From: JAFAHD01 sp963772515
GTDB taxonomy: Bacteria; Vulcanimicrobiota; Vulcanimicrobiia; Eremiobacterales; Eremiobacteraceae
Direction of reading: 5' to 3'
NCBI GenBank assembly: GCA_963772515.1
Contig: CAVYXC010000005.1
Span: forward strand, 186,001-250,000
DNA: 64,000 nucleotides
The stretch's first letter is position 1; every line of letters starts with the position of its first letter. The notes beneath the pieces were generated by a model. It worked only from the letters and a program-made list of their open reading frames with translations. It searched no databases and was not told the DNA's origin. The position numbers and the translations under genes are program-made. Positions 1 to 8,559 of this stretch are shown here, in pieces.

Positions 1-1059
1 GCGACTACTGGTGAATGAAAACGTGCCGAGCACCGTGTTGACCGGCTTCATCGACGACATCGCAGCGCACACGTCTTTGGGCGAGAACGATTTGGACGCG
101 GTCAAGACGTTCTCCATGATCTGCGCGGCCGCGAACGCCTGAGCGGCGAACTGATCGGGGTCTTTTAGGAACCGCACGCGATACGACTGGACGAAATCGA
201 GGTTGCCCGGCGTCTGCGCGCCGATCGCCCACGCGGCGCCGACCACGACGCCCTCGGCGGCGCCACCCGATAAGCTGTAGACCTGCGGCGAGTTCAAGCC
301 GTTGCCGCCCACGACGTGCGCCTTGATGCCCAGCGTGTGCGCGTCGGAGACGATGTGGCCCGCTTCAACCGCTAACGCGCCGACGAACAGCAGGTCCGGA
401 TTTGCGCCCTTGATATTGGTGAGCTGGGCTTGGAAGTCGACGTCGCCTTTGGAGAACGTCTGTGTCGAGACGATCTGGATGTGCTGCGCATCGAGCGCGG
501 CTTTGGCGACGTCGTAGTCGGTTTTGGTGAATGCGTCGTCGTTGCCGTAGATGATCGCCGCGGTCTTGACGTGGTAGCGTTGGATGACCGCCTTGAGCGC
601 ATGCGGCACCACCGCCGCCTCGGTCAGCGAGTTGCGGAAGACGCACGGACCGATCGCGGTCACGCCGTTGGCGGTGTTGGAGATGCCGAGCACCGGCATA
701 CCGGCAGCCGCGGCTATCGGGTCGGTCGCAAACGCCTCGCTCGACAGCGTCGGACCGATGATCGCGGCGACCTTGCCGCCCGTGGTGAAGGTCTGGAAGA
801 GATTGACCGCCTGCCCTTTTTGCGACGCCGCATCTTCGATGTCGAAGGTCAAGTGCACGCGACCGTTCTTATCGACGTAATCCTGCCCGAGCTGCAGCCC
901 GTTTTTCTGCCCGTCTCCGTACGATCCGGCGGACCCGCTGATGTCGAAGACGGCGCCGACCGTTGCATCGCCGCTCGCCGCGCGCGCAGGAAGCGCGCCC
1001 AGCGCGAGCAGCATTGCGGCGGAAAATGCGAAAAGCGCTCGAGTAGAGCTATGCATCAT
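1..1059 (-). CDS. Branched-chain amino acid (Liv)-type ABC transporter substrate-binding protein, 3' end outside window
   Basis: Reading the minus strand from ATG at 1059 gives at least 353 residues running off the left edge. The product begins with a signal peptide (basic start, hydrophobic stretch, cleavage near ARA-AS) and continues with GAVFDISGSAGSYGDGQKNG, typical of periplasmic-binding-fold type I receptors of the LivJ family; AAIIGPTLSSEA and AAIIYGNDDAFTK also fit the family. A second ATG lies at 1056, and AAAGG sits 8 bases upstream of 1059. It is divergent from a benzoate-CoA-ligase-like gene, so an aromatic or branched organic acid is a plausible ligand, but ligand identity is inference. 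The permease and ATPase genes, if linked, lie to the left of the window. Confidence 0.88.
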   Translation of the reverse strand, partial: MMHSSTRALFAFSAAMLLALGALPARAASGDATVGAVFDISGSAGSYGDGQKNGLQLGQDYVDKNGRVHLTFDIEDAASQKGQAVNLFQTFTTGGKVAAIIGPTLSSEAFATDPIAAAAGMPVLGISNTANGVTAIGPCVFRNSLTEAAVVPHALKAVIQRYHVKTAAIIYGNDDAFTKTDYDVAKAALDAQHIQIVSTQTFSKGDVDFQAQLTNIKGANPDLLFVGALAVEAGHIVSDAHTLGIKAHVVGGNGLNSPQVYSLSGGAAEGVVVGAAWAIGAQTPGNLDFVQSYRVRFLKDPDQFAAQAFAAAQIMENVLTASKSFSPKDVCAAMSSMKPVNTVLGTFSFTSSR

Positions 1060-1168
1060 CAGTCAGCCTTTCGTGCGACGCGGAAGGGTTGGCGGATAGT
1101 ACGCGCCGTCGGAGGAAGCGACCTCCCGCTGGTGGTAGCCCGCCCACCCACCGCGCGAGGAGGCATAG

Positions 1169-2755
1169 ATGGCCGGCGTCGCTGACGTGCCCGAGCTGTT
1201 CAATGCAGCGGTGCATTTCGTCGATCGCAACGTCGAGCTCGGCCGCGCCGACAAGGTAGCCGTCGAGTGCGGCGATCGCGCATTGACGTACGGCGACGTG
1301 CTCGCGAGCGTCAACCGGACTGCGAACCTGTTCATCTCGCTCGGCGTGCAGGTCGAGCAGCGGGTGGCGATGCTCCTGCCGGACTGCCCCGAGTTCATCG
1401 ACTGTTTCTTCGGCGCGATGAAGATCGGCGCGGTCGCCGTGCCGACGAACACGCTGCTCAAGCCGCACGATTACCGCTTCATGCTCGAGGACAGCCGTGC
1501 GCGGGCGCTCGTCGTGTCGACATCGTTGTGGAGCTCGATCGAACCGATCATCGACGACCTGCATCATCTCGCCGTGATCGCCGTGGTGGACGACGCGGGC
1601 ACCGGCATGCCGGGAGACCCGGGGGTTCCCGTCGTCGATTTCCGTCACGCGAGTGCGGCGGCGGCGCCGACGTTCACCGCATATCCGACGAACAAGGACG
1701 ACGCTGCGTTCTGGCTCTATAGCTCGGGCACGACTGGTTTCCCCAAAGGCACGATCCATCTTCACCACGACATGGTGTTCTGCTGCGACACGTTCGGCAA
1801 GCATGTTCTGGGGATCACCGAGCACGACCGCACCTTCTCGGTCGCCAAACTCTTCTTCGCCTACGGCCTGGGCAACGCGCTCTACTTCCCGTTCGGCGTG
1901 GGCGCCACCACGATTCTCAATCCGGCGCGTCCGTTGCCCGAAGTGGTGCTCGAGATCGCAGCGCGCAGCAAACCGACGATCTTCTACGCCGTGCCGACCG
2001 CGTACGCGGCGATGCTCGAAGTGCCGGACGGCCCCAAACGCTTCGATCTCTCATCGGTGCGTTTCGGCGTGTCCGCGGGCGAGGCGCTGCCCGCTGAGAT
2101 CTATCGCCGCTGGAAAGCAGCGTTCGGCTTCGACGTCATCGACGGCATCGGCTCGACCGAAGCGGCGCATATGTTCATTTCCAATACGCCGCACGCGATC
2201 CGGCCCGGCTCGTCCGGCCGCATCGTGCCGGGCTACGACGCGCGCATCGTCGACGCTCGCGGGGAACCGGTGCCGATCGGTCAGACGGGGCGCCTTCAGA
2301 TCGCGGGCGACAGCATCGCCGCGGGCTACTGGAACCGCCACGAAAAGAACAAGGCGACGTTTTTGGGTGAGTGGCTCGATACCGGCGACACGTATCGCAT
2401 GGATGAGGACGACTTCTATTGGTATGCCGGACGCAGCGACGACATGCTCAAGGTCGGCGGCCAGTGGGTGTCGCCGGTCGAAGTCGAGAGCACGCTCGTG
2501 GAGCACGCTGCGGTGCTCGAGGCCGGAGTGGTCGGCGTCGCCGACGAAGCCGAACTTGTCAAACCTGTCGCATACGTCGTGCTGCGCCGCGGACACGCGC
2601 CGTCTGACGAACTCGCCGTCGAGCTGCAAGAGTTCGTCAAGTCGCGTCTCGCGCATTTCAAGTATCCGCGCGCGCTTCATTTCGTCGACGAGCTGCCGAA
2701 GACGGCAACCGGCAAGATCCAGCGCTTCAAGCTGCGCGAGCGATCGAAGACGTAG
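1169..2755 (+). CDS. Benzoate-CoA ligase family AMP-forming enzyme
   Basis: 528-residue ANL-superfamily adenylating enzyme, probably activating benzoate or a related aromatic acid to its CoA thioester with ATP. Visible motifs are the P-loop-like YSSGTTGFPKGT (about residue 190), GIGSTEAAH (about 330), the hinge DTGDTYRMDEDDFYWYAGR (about 405-425) and the C-terminal lysine in KTATGKIQR. The segment after the P-loop (HLHHDMVFCCDTFGKHVLGI) resembles benzoate-CoA ligases more than fatty acid ligases. Start: GAGGAGG at 1157-1163 precedes ATG by 5 bases. It is followed 11 bases later by a second acyl-CoA synthetase and is divergent from a Liv-type receptor. 2-aminobenzoate or hydroxybenzoate are possible alternative substrates. 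Confidence 0.85.
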   Translation: MAGVADVPELFNAAVHFVDRNVELGRADKVAVECGDRALTYGDVLASVNRTANLFISLGVQVEQRVAMLLPDCPEFIDCFFGAMKIGAVAVPTNTLLKPHDYRFMLEDSRARALVVSTSLWSSIEPIIDDLHHLAVIAVVDDAGTGMPGDPGVPVVDFRHASAAAAPTFTAYPTNKDDAAFWLYSSGTTGFPKGTIHLHHDMVFCCDTFGKHVLGITEHDRTFSVAKLFFAYGLGNALYFPFGVGATTILNPARPLPEVVLEIAARSKPTIFYAVPTAYAAMLEVPDGPKRFDLSSVRFGVSAGEALPAEIYRRWKAAFGFDVIDGIGSTEAAHMFISNTPHAIRPGSSGRIVPGYDARIVDARGEPVPIGQTGRLQIAGDSIAAGYWNRHEKNKATFLGEWLDTGDTYRMDEDDFYWYAGRSDDMLKVGGQWVSPVEVESTLVEHAAVLEAGVVGVADEAELVKPVAYVVLRRGHAPSDELAVELQEFVKSRLAHFKYPRALHFVDELPKTATGKIQRFKLRERSKT

Positions 2756-2766
2756 GGGGCTTCCGC

Positions 2767-4431
2767 ATGGAAGACATCGACCGGATCACCATCGGCACAT
2801 TGCTGGACCGTCAAGCAGAGCGCTTCGGCGGCCGCGAGGCGCTCGTCTACACCGATCGCCCGGTGCGGCTGACGTACGCCCAGTTCCGCGACAAAGTCGA
2901 CACGATCGCGCGCGGCCTCATGGCGCTGGACATCAAAAAAGGCGAACACGTCTCCATCTGGGCCTCCAACGTGCCCGAATGGCTGTATCTGCAATACGCC
3001 ACCGCGAAGATCGGCGCGGTGCTGGTGACGGTCAACACCGCGTACCGAGCCCACGAGCTTGAGTACTTGCTCAAGCAGAGCGACACGACGACGTTCTTTT
3101 TGATCCGCAGCTTCAAAGGCGTCGACTACGTGAAGACGTTGCGCGAAGTGCTGCCCGATCTCGACCGCGCCAAGGTCGGCCACGCGAGTTTTGAGACGCT
3201 GCCCAGGCTCAAGCGGCTGATCTTCATCGGCGAGGAGCGCCTGCCCGGCATGCTCAAGTTCAGCGATCTGTACGAGCTCGCGTCGCAGATCAACCCCGAG
3301 CAGCTTGCGCAGCGTTCCGCGTCGCTCAATGCGAGTGACGTCATCAACATGCAGTACACCAGCGGCACGACCGGCTTCCCCAAGGGCGTGATGCTGACGC
3401 ATCGCAATATCGTGCTCAACGCGTACCATGTGAGCGGCTGTCAGAACCTGACCGAGCACGACCGGCTGTGCTTCCCCGTTCCGCTGTTCCACTGTTTCGG
3501 TTGCGTCATGGCGAGTCTGGGATGCATGACGCGGGGCGCCACCATGGTGCCGATCGAGGTCTTCGAACCGCGAGCCGTGCTCAACGCGATTCACACCGAA
3601 CGCTGCACCGCGGTCTACGGCGTGCCCACGATGTTCATCGCCGAGCTCGAGCACCCGGAGTTCGCAAGCTTCGATCTGAGCAGCCTGCGCACGGGCATCA
3701 TGGCCGGGTCGCCCTGCCCGATCGAGGTGATGCGCGCCGTCACCGAGACGATGGGCGCCCGCGAGCTGACGATCGCCTATGGGCTGACCGAGTCGTCGCC
3801 GGTGATCACCCAGACGCGCACCGACGATTCGATCGAGCGGCGCGTGACGACGGTCGGACGCGCCTTGCCGGGCGTCGAGGTCAAAGTTGCCGATCCGGAA
3901 AGCGGCGCGCCGCAGCCGCCGGGCACGCCGGGCGAGCTATGCTCGCGCGGGCACGGCACGATGAAAGGCTACTACAAAGATCCGGAGGCGACGGCCAAGG
4001 CGATTGACGATGACCGATGGCTGCACTCGGGCGATCTTGCCGCGATGGACGAGCAAGGTTACGTCAAGATCGTCGGGCGCATCAAGGACATGATCATCCG
4101 CGGCGGCGAGAACGTGTACCCGCGCGAGATCGAAGAGTTCTTATATGGCCATCCCAAGATCTCTGACGTGCAGGTGATCGGCGTGCCCAGCAAGCGCTGG
4201 GGCGAGGAAGTGTGCGCGGTGGTGAAGGTCAAGCCGGGCGAGAGCCTGAGCGCAGAAGACGTCATCGCATTTTGCGAAGGCAAAATCCAACGCCAGAAGA
4301 TTCCGGCACTGGTCATGTTCGTCGAGAGCTATCCGATGACGGCCAGCGGGAAGATCCAGAAGTACAAACTGCGCGACGCGGCGGTGGATCAGTTCGGCCG
4401 CCAGGAGGATGCGGCCGTCCAAACCGCCTAG
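2767..4431 (+). CDS. Acyl-CoA synthetase, AMP-binding (FadD/ACSF2-like)
   Basis: 554-residue ANL enzyme that converts a fatty or other carboxylic acid to acyl-CoA in the cytoplasm. Signature motifs are MQYTSGTTGFPKGVMLTH (about residue 195), YGLTESSPV (about 340), the LHSGDLAAMDEQGYVKIVGR hinge (about 418) and the catalytic lysine in MTASGKIQK near the end. Its length is normal for medium/long-chain ligases. It probably shares a transcript with the preceding ligase (11-base gap). Its TAG stop overlaps by four bases the stop of the convergent hemL. Chain-length specificity cannot be read from sequence alone. Confidence 0.88.
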   Translation: MEDIDRITIGTLLDRQAERFGGREALVYTDRPVRLTYAQFRDKVDTIARGLMALDIKKGEHVSIWASNVPEWLYLQYATAKIGAVLVTVNTAYRAHELEYLLKQSDTTTFFLIRSFKGVDYVKTLREVLPDLDRAKVGHASFETLPRLKRLIFIGEERLPGMLKFSDLYELASQINPEQLAQRSASLNASDVINMQYTSGTTGFPKGVMLTHRNIVLNAYHVSGCQNLTEHDRLCFPVPLFHCFGCVMASLGCMTRGATMVPIEVFEPRAVLNAIHTERCTAVYGVPTMFIAELEHPEFASFDLSSLRTGIMAGSPCPIEVMRAVTETMGARELTIAYGLTESSPVITQTRTDDSIERRVTTVGRALPGVEVKVADPESGAPQPPGTPGELCSRGHGTMKGYYKDPEATAKAIDDDRWLHSGDLAAMDEQGYVKIVGRIKDMIIRGGENVYPREIEEFLYGHPKISDVQVIGVPSKRWGEEVCAVVKVKPGESLSAEDVIAFCEGKIQRQKIPALVMFVESYPMTASGKIQKYKLRDAAVDQFGRQEDAAVQTA

Positions 4432-5708
4432 CCGTGCAGCGACTCGCGCATGGCGGCGATCGTACAGTCGATGTCTTCTTCTGTATGCGCGGCCGTCAGG
4501 AACATCAGCTCCATTTTCGAGGGCGCCAAGAACACGCCGCGTTCGAGCATCTTCCAATAATAGCGCGCGTACGCGTCAGCGTCAGCCTGCGCGGCTTGCT
4601 CGTAATCGCGTGGCGGCGCGCCGGGCCGGAAGGCGAAGTCGACCATCGACGCGAGTTGCACCACCGGATAATCCAGCCCAGCATCCCTTAGCCCCATGTG
4701 CGCGCCTTGGGCGAGGCGGCGTGCAAGCGCGTCGAGCCGCGAGTGCAGCGTTGGATCCCCTTCGAGCACATCGAGAAACGCGTGCGCGGCCGCGACGCAA
4801 ATGGGATTACCGGCGAAGGTGCCGCCTTGGAATACGCCTCCCTCGGGCGCAAGGCACGCCATGATCTCGGCGCGGCCGCCGAACGCGGCGATCGGCAAGC
4901 CGCCGCCCAGCGTCTTACCGATGCATGTGAGATCCGGATTTACGCCATAGAGGTCTTGCGCGCCGCCAAGGCCGACGCGAAAGCCGGTGATGACCTCGTC
5001 GAAGATCAGCACGGTTCCGGTGCGCGTGCATGCGCCGCGCACCCGCGCGAGATAGCGCTCCTGCGGCAGCACCAACCCCATGTTGCCCGCGATCGGCTCG
5101 AGGATCAGCGCTGCGACCGCGCTGGATTCGAGCGCGCGCTCGAGCGCCTCGGCGTCGTTGTACGGCAACAGCTCGACGTCATCCATGGCGGCGCGCGTCA
5201 CGCCGCACGCGAGCGTCGGCACCGAGTTCGAGGATGCGCCTGCAGAGAAGATCATCTCATCGCTGTGGCCGTGATAGTGGCCGCGCAGACGCGCGATGCG
5301 CTCGCGGCCTGTGAACGCGCGCGCGACGCGCACCGCGCTCATGCACGCCTCGGTGCCGGTGTTGACGAAGCGCAGGCGCTCCATCGAAGGGACATGCGCC
5401 GCGATGCGCTCGGCGAGTCTGATCTCCTCGGGATGGGTCGCGCCGAACACCGCGCCGCGCTCCAATGCGGCGCTCACCGCCGCAGTCACGGCCGGATGCG
5501 CGTGACCTAACAACACCGGTCCGTAGGCGCACAGGTAGTCGATGTACTCGCGCCCGTCCACATCGTAGACATGGCTGCCGCGCGCGCGCGCGAGCAGCGG
5601 CGGCGGCGCGCCGACGGCGCGGCCGGCGCGCACGGGCGAATCCACGCCGCCGGCAATGAAACGCGTGGCGCGTTCGAAGAGCTCATGAGAGTCTTGCAGC
5701 GTCTTCAT
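4428..5708 (-). CDS. hemL: Glutamate-1-semialdehyde 2,1-aminomutase
   Basis: 426-residue PLP enzyme of the C5 tetrapyrrole pathway, converting glutamate-1-semialdehyde to 5-aminolevulinate. Family signatures include HELFERATRFIAGGVDSPVR at the N-terminus, FVNTGTEACMSAVRVARA for cofactor phosphate binding, FDEVITGFR, and the Schiff-base lysine in CIGKTLGGGLP. The open frame extends upstream to 5882, but homology begins at the ATG at 5708, so I chose that start although no strong ribosome site precedes it. It is divergent from the AhpD-like gene and convergent with the acyl-CoA synthetase. No other haem genes are near. Confidence 0.93.
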   Translation of the reverse strand: MKTLQDSHELFERATRFIAGGVDSPVRAGRAVGAPPPLLARARGSHVYDVDGREYIDYLCAYGPVLLGHAHPAVTAAVSAALERGAVFGATHPEEIRLAERIAAHVPSMERLRFVNTGTEACMSAVRVARAFTGRERIARLRGHYHGHSDEMIFSAGASSNSVPTLACGVTRAAMDDVELLPYNDAEALERALESSAVAALILEPIAGNMGLVLPQERYLARVRGACTRTGTVLIFDEVITGFRVGLGGAQDLYGVNPDLTCIGKTLGGGLPIAAFGGRAEIMACLAPEGGVFQGGTFAGNPICVAAAHAFLDVLEGDPTLHSRLDALARRLAQGAHMGLRDAGLDYPVVQLASMVDFAFRPGAPPRDYEQAAQADADAYARYYWKMLERGVFLAPSKMELMFLTAAHTEEDIDCTIAAMRESLHG

Positions 5709-5761
5709 CAGAGGTCGCGACACTTGCCGGACGTAAACACGGCTTCCTTTGGAGGTGCCCG

Positions 5762-6289
5762 ATGCCACGACTGCCCGCGCTCGATCCAAGTAGCGCGCCC
5801 GACGAAGCCAAGCCCGTGCTCGAAGGCTTCTACAAAGCGCGCGGCAACTACCCGAACATGTTCCGGACGCTCGCAGCCACACCGCAGATCATGCGCACGG
5901 CAGCGGAGCACATGGCAGCGGTCACCGGACCGGGCGCCGCGCCCCAGCGGCTCAAAGAGCTGTGCATCACGCTCGTTTCGACGCTCAACTCGTGCGAGTA
6001 CTGAATGGCTTCGCACACCGCCTTGGCAAGGCGGCTTGGTTCGGACGACGAGACGATCGCCGCGCTCCGCGGCTACGCGACGAGCGAGCGTTTCACCGAA
6101 GCAGAAAAGGCGGCCCTCGCGGTCGCCGAAGCACTCACAAAGGATCCGACGGGACTGGCCGAGCCGCTATGGGATGATCTGCGGCGCCACTACAGCGACG
6201 AGCAGATCATCGAGATCATCTGCTCCATCGGGCTGTTCAACTATTTCAATCGCCTGAATAACGCGCTGGAGATCGAAGTGACGCGTTAG
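5762..6289 (+). CDS. AhpD-like / carboxymuconolactone decarboxylase family protein, probable selenoprotein with in-frame UGA
   Basis: Two same-frame open segments (5762-6001 and 6005-6289) are separated only by TGA at 6002-6004. Read through, they give one 175-residue CMD/AhpD-fold protein with no gap or overlap in the family pattern. The UGA (residue 81) falls exactly on the second cysteine of the redox motif CxxC followed by SH (LNSCEY-U-MASHTALARRLG), so the motif becomes CxxU. A perfect 7-bp hairpin at 6018-6034 with a GGC loop follows at the distance expected of a bacterial SECIS element. AhpD-like selenoproteins with such motifs are known. Expected role: peroxide or disulfide reduction with a thiol partner. 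GGAGG lies upstream of ATG 5762. Its 3' end overlaps the convergent protease gene by 44 bases. The alternatives are a nonsense-mutated pseudogene or a base error; the intact downstream frame and the hairpin argue against these. Confidence 0.8.
6018..6034 (+). promoter_or_regulatory. Candidate bacterial SECIS element
   Basis: The sequence CCGCCTT-GGC-AAGGCGG forms a perfect 7-bp stem with a 3-base loop that starts with two G residues. The first loop G (6025) is the 24th base counting from the U of the UGA at 6002, close to the position of the loop G in the Escherichia coli fdhF element. Known bacterial SECIS features (small apical loop, G in the first two loop positions, loop 16-37 bases from UGA) are all met. 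The hairpin lies within coding sequence, as bacterial SECIS elements do. Confidence 0.7.
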
Positions 6290-7460
6290 CCGCGGCGCTC
6301 ACGCCGCCGAGCCGGCGCAGCGAGCGCGAGCTCAGGGCGCTCGAATTGCCCAACGCCTCGATCATCTCGACGTAACGCGTCAGATCCTCGTGGCGCACCA
6401 GCCCGAGATAGTCACCGCGTTCGTCGACGACGATGATGCAGCGCAACGGACTTGCGGGCATGGCGCTGACAAGCACCAGCGCATCGCAATCCGCGTCGAG
6501 CGTCGGCTGGCCGCCGGTGCGCGACATCACGCTCGAGATCGAGGTCGATTCCGCGTCGGATGTCGGCACGCGCGCGACGTCGACGTCGGACACCAGGCCG
6601 GCGAGGCGCTCGCCGAACATGACCGCGATGATGCGTGACGAGGCGCCGGCGCGCAGCAGCGCGGCGGCCGTCGCGACCGAATCCGAGGTCTGCAGTACGG
6701 GCACGTCGCGCGCGCACAGATCCTTGACCGTCAGACCTTCCAGCGCAGTGCGCATGATGATGGCGCGATACGCGCCCTCGGCGAGGCCGGCGAGCAGCCA
6801 GCCGATGAGCACGACCCACATGCCGTCGATGACGTCGCCGCGCAGCAGCAGCCAGACGCCGCCGGCCGCGATGAGATACGCGAATGCCTTGCCGGCGGTC
6901 GTCGCGCGCCGCGTGGCCGCGACGACGTTGCCGGAAAGTTTCCAAAGCAGGCCGCGCAGCACCATGCCGCCGTCCATCGGATAGCCGGGCAGCGCGTTGA
7001 CCAAGAAGAGCAGCGCGTTCGCTGCGCCCAGATTGATCAGCAAGAACGCAGCCTGTGGATTGGCGCGCATCACGGCGGCGCCGGCTGCGAGGAACGCGCT
7101 GGCGAGCAGCGCGCTGATCGCTGGACCACCCAAGCCGATGGCGATGTCGTCGCTCGGGTCGCTGGGCGCGCTGCCGCCGCCGACGTGGGCGAGCCCGCCG
7201 AACAGGTAGAGCGTGACCCCGGTGACCGTCAGCCCGCGGCTGCGGGCGACCAGCGCATGGCCGAGCTCGTGTGCGAGAATCGATATTCCGGCAAGACCTG
7301 ACACGATGATGGCCACGGCCAGCCGCTCGAGCGAGCCCGCTGCGGGTGTGACCACGGGCAAATATCCGTACGCGAGAATGCTGGTGAGGGCGCCGAAGAC
7401 GATCAGCGTGGAGTAATGGGCGCGGATTTCGATGCCGGCGAGGCGGCCTAAGGTCATCAT
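6246..7460 (-). CDS. Site-2 protease family (M50) membrane metalloprotease with CBS domains
   Basis: About 404 residues. The zinc site HELGH sits in a hydrophobic segment (SILAHELGHALVA), and the second motif NALPGYPMDGG supplies the aspartate ligand, both typical of M50B proteases of the SpoIVFB-like branch. Several membrane segments occupy the first 230 residues, followed by a paired CBS-type region (from about TVKDLCARDVPVLQTSD to the end) that could sense adenine nucleotides. Start taken at ATG 7460 (another ATG at 7457); the open frame continues upstream without homology. Likely role: intramembrane cleavage of a regulator. The gene is convergent with and overlaps the AhpD-like gene by 44 bases. 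Confidence 0.87.
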   Translation of the reverse strand: MMTLGRLAGIEIRAHYSTLIVFGALTSILAYGYLPVVTPAAGSLERLAVAIIVSGLAGISILAHELGHALVARSRGLTVTGVTLYLFGGLAHVGGGSAPSDPSDDIAIGLGGPAISALLASAFLAAGAAVMRANPQAAFLLINLGAANALLFLVNALPGYPMDGGMVLRGLLWKLSGNVVAATRRATTAGKAFAYLIAAGGVWLLLRGDVIDGMWVVLIGWLLAGLAEGAYRAIIMRTALEGLTVKDLCARDVPVLQTSDSVATAAALLRAGASSRIIAVMFGERLAGLVSDVDVARVPTSDAESTSISSVMSRTGGQPTLDADCDALVLVSAMPASPLRCIIVVDERGDYLGLVRHEDLTRYVEMIEALGNSSALSSRSLRRLGGVSAAANASLRSPARYSGD

Positions 7461-7525
7461 ACGGTGTGTTCTACGCCGTTCGGCGAGCGTGTAACGAAAC
7501 CCGTGACCGCGTAGTCGTAGGGGCA

Positions 7526-7549
7526 GGAGGAAGTTGCTCACGCTTCCTC
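7526..7549 (+). promoter_or_regulatory. Hairpin masking the ribosome site of the diacylglycerol-kinase-like gene
   Basis: GGAGGAAG (7526-7533) and CTTCCTCC (7542-7549) form a perfect 8-bp stem with an 8-base loop, followed shortly by TCTTTTTT. The left arm contains the GGAGG that would serve a TTG start at 7534. It could be a terminator-like attenuator or a translational switch. No regulator is evident. Confidence 0.4.
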
Positions 7550-7599
7550 CATGTCTTTTTTCGCGGGACAAGCGGCGCAAAGCATGGAAACGCCGCGAC

Positions 7600-8559
7600 G
7601 TGCCCGAGCAAGGAACGGTCGGATTCATTCGACCGTTCGTCGTCGTCGCCAACCGTTGGGCCGGCGCCGGTAAAGCCCACGGCCTGATCGGAGAGGTCGA
7701 GCGCGCGCTCGGCGCGCCCGCTGCCGCGATCGTCGAGCCCGACTTCACGTCCGCATTTCCACAGCGTCTCGACGAGGCGCTCGCGCTGGCATCTTCTATG
7801 ATGATGGAGCGGTCGAATTCATTCGACCGCCCGCTGCTGGTGTGCATCGGAGGCGACGGAACGCTGTCGCTCGCCTTCGATGCGCTCACCTCACCGGACG
7901 CCGCGACGTTAGCGCTCATCCCCTGCGGTTCTGGCAACGATCTCGCCCTTATGATGGGCATCCGCAAGGGCGATGCGGCGTTCGATGTCCTGCGCACCGG
8001 CGCCGAGCGCGCCATAGACTACGGCACGGTCAACGCGAGGCGGTTCATCAATTGTGTCGGCATGGGCCTTGACGCAGAGGTCGCCGCGATGGCAGCACAA
8101 ATCCGAGCGGGCGGGCTCGCGAAGGGCCTCTCCTATTACATGGCGGCCGTGCGCGGCTTGCTCATGGTCAAACCCGTGGCCGCGACGGTGCGCACGAACG
8201 AAGTCGAGTTGCGTTTCGAAGATCTCGTGATGCTGACGGTCGGCAACGGCGCCTGGTACGGCGGCGGATTTCGCGGCGCGCCCAACGCGAGTCTCGACGA
8301 CGGCGCGTTGGAGTGCTACGCGTTTCGCGATGTGGCGGGACTGCCGGCGCGCTTTGCGCTCATGCAGCGCATCCGCGCGGGCGCACACCCGAATGAGCCC
8401 AATGTCACCGCGTTTCGCACGAACCGCATCGAGGTATCGTTCGCACGGCCGGTCGCGATGCACGTCGACGGCGAACTCACGCAGGTTGAAGAGGCAAGGA
8501 TCGAGCTCGTGGCGCGCGGTGCGCGCATCCTAGCGCCGGCCGCGCGGGCGGTCGAATAA
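7600..8559 (+). CDS. Diacylglycerol/lipid kinase family protein (DagK/YegS-like) carrying palindromic inserts
   Basis: About 319 residues from GTG 7600, or 341 from TTG 7534, whose GGAGG lies only three bases away inside a hairpin. Lipid kinase motifs are FVVVANRWAGAGKA (about 14), the nucleotide-binding CIGGDGTLS (about 90) and LIPCGSGNDLA (about 115), followed by the beta-sandwich region ending in AMHVDGE. It probably phosphorylates diacylglycerol or another lipid with ATP. The dispersed 20-bp palindrome occurs three times here: a variant at 7616-7635 (read as VGFIRP), one at 7810-7829 just before GGDGT (read as MERSNSFDR, a site where homologs have a short loop) and one at 8549-8568 that supplies the TAA stop. 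The start is uncertain; the identity is not. Confidence 0.85.
   Translation: MPEQGTVGFIRPFVVVANRWAGAGKAHGLIGEVERALGAPAAAIVEPDFTSAFPQRLDEALALASSMMMERSNSFDRPLLVCIGGDGTLSLAFDALTSPDAATLALIPCGSGNDLALMMGIRKGDAAFDVLRTGAERAIDYGTVNARRFINCVGMGLDAEVAAMAAQIRAGGLAKGLSYYMAAVRGLLMVKPVAATVRTNEVELRFEDLVMLTVGNGAWYGGGFRGAPNASLDDGALECYAFRDVAGLPARFALMQRIRAGAHPNEPNVTAFRTNRIEVSFARPVAMHVDGELTQVEEARIELVARGARILAPAARAVE
7616..7635. repeat. Dispersed palindrome, variant copy inside CDS
   Basis: CGGTCGGATTCATTCGACCG differs from the consensus at a few positions. It lies in the N-terminal coding region of the diacylglycerol-kinase-like gene and is read as VGFIRP. Confidence 0.7.
7810..7829. repeat. Dispersed palindrome inside CDS, in frame
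   Basis: CGGTCGAATTCATTCGACCG preceded by ATGGAG, as in several other copies. It is translated as ERSNSFDR directly before the kinase GGDGT motif, so an in-frame insertion has been tolerated. Confidence 0.85.
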
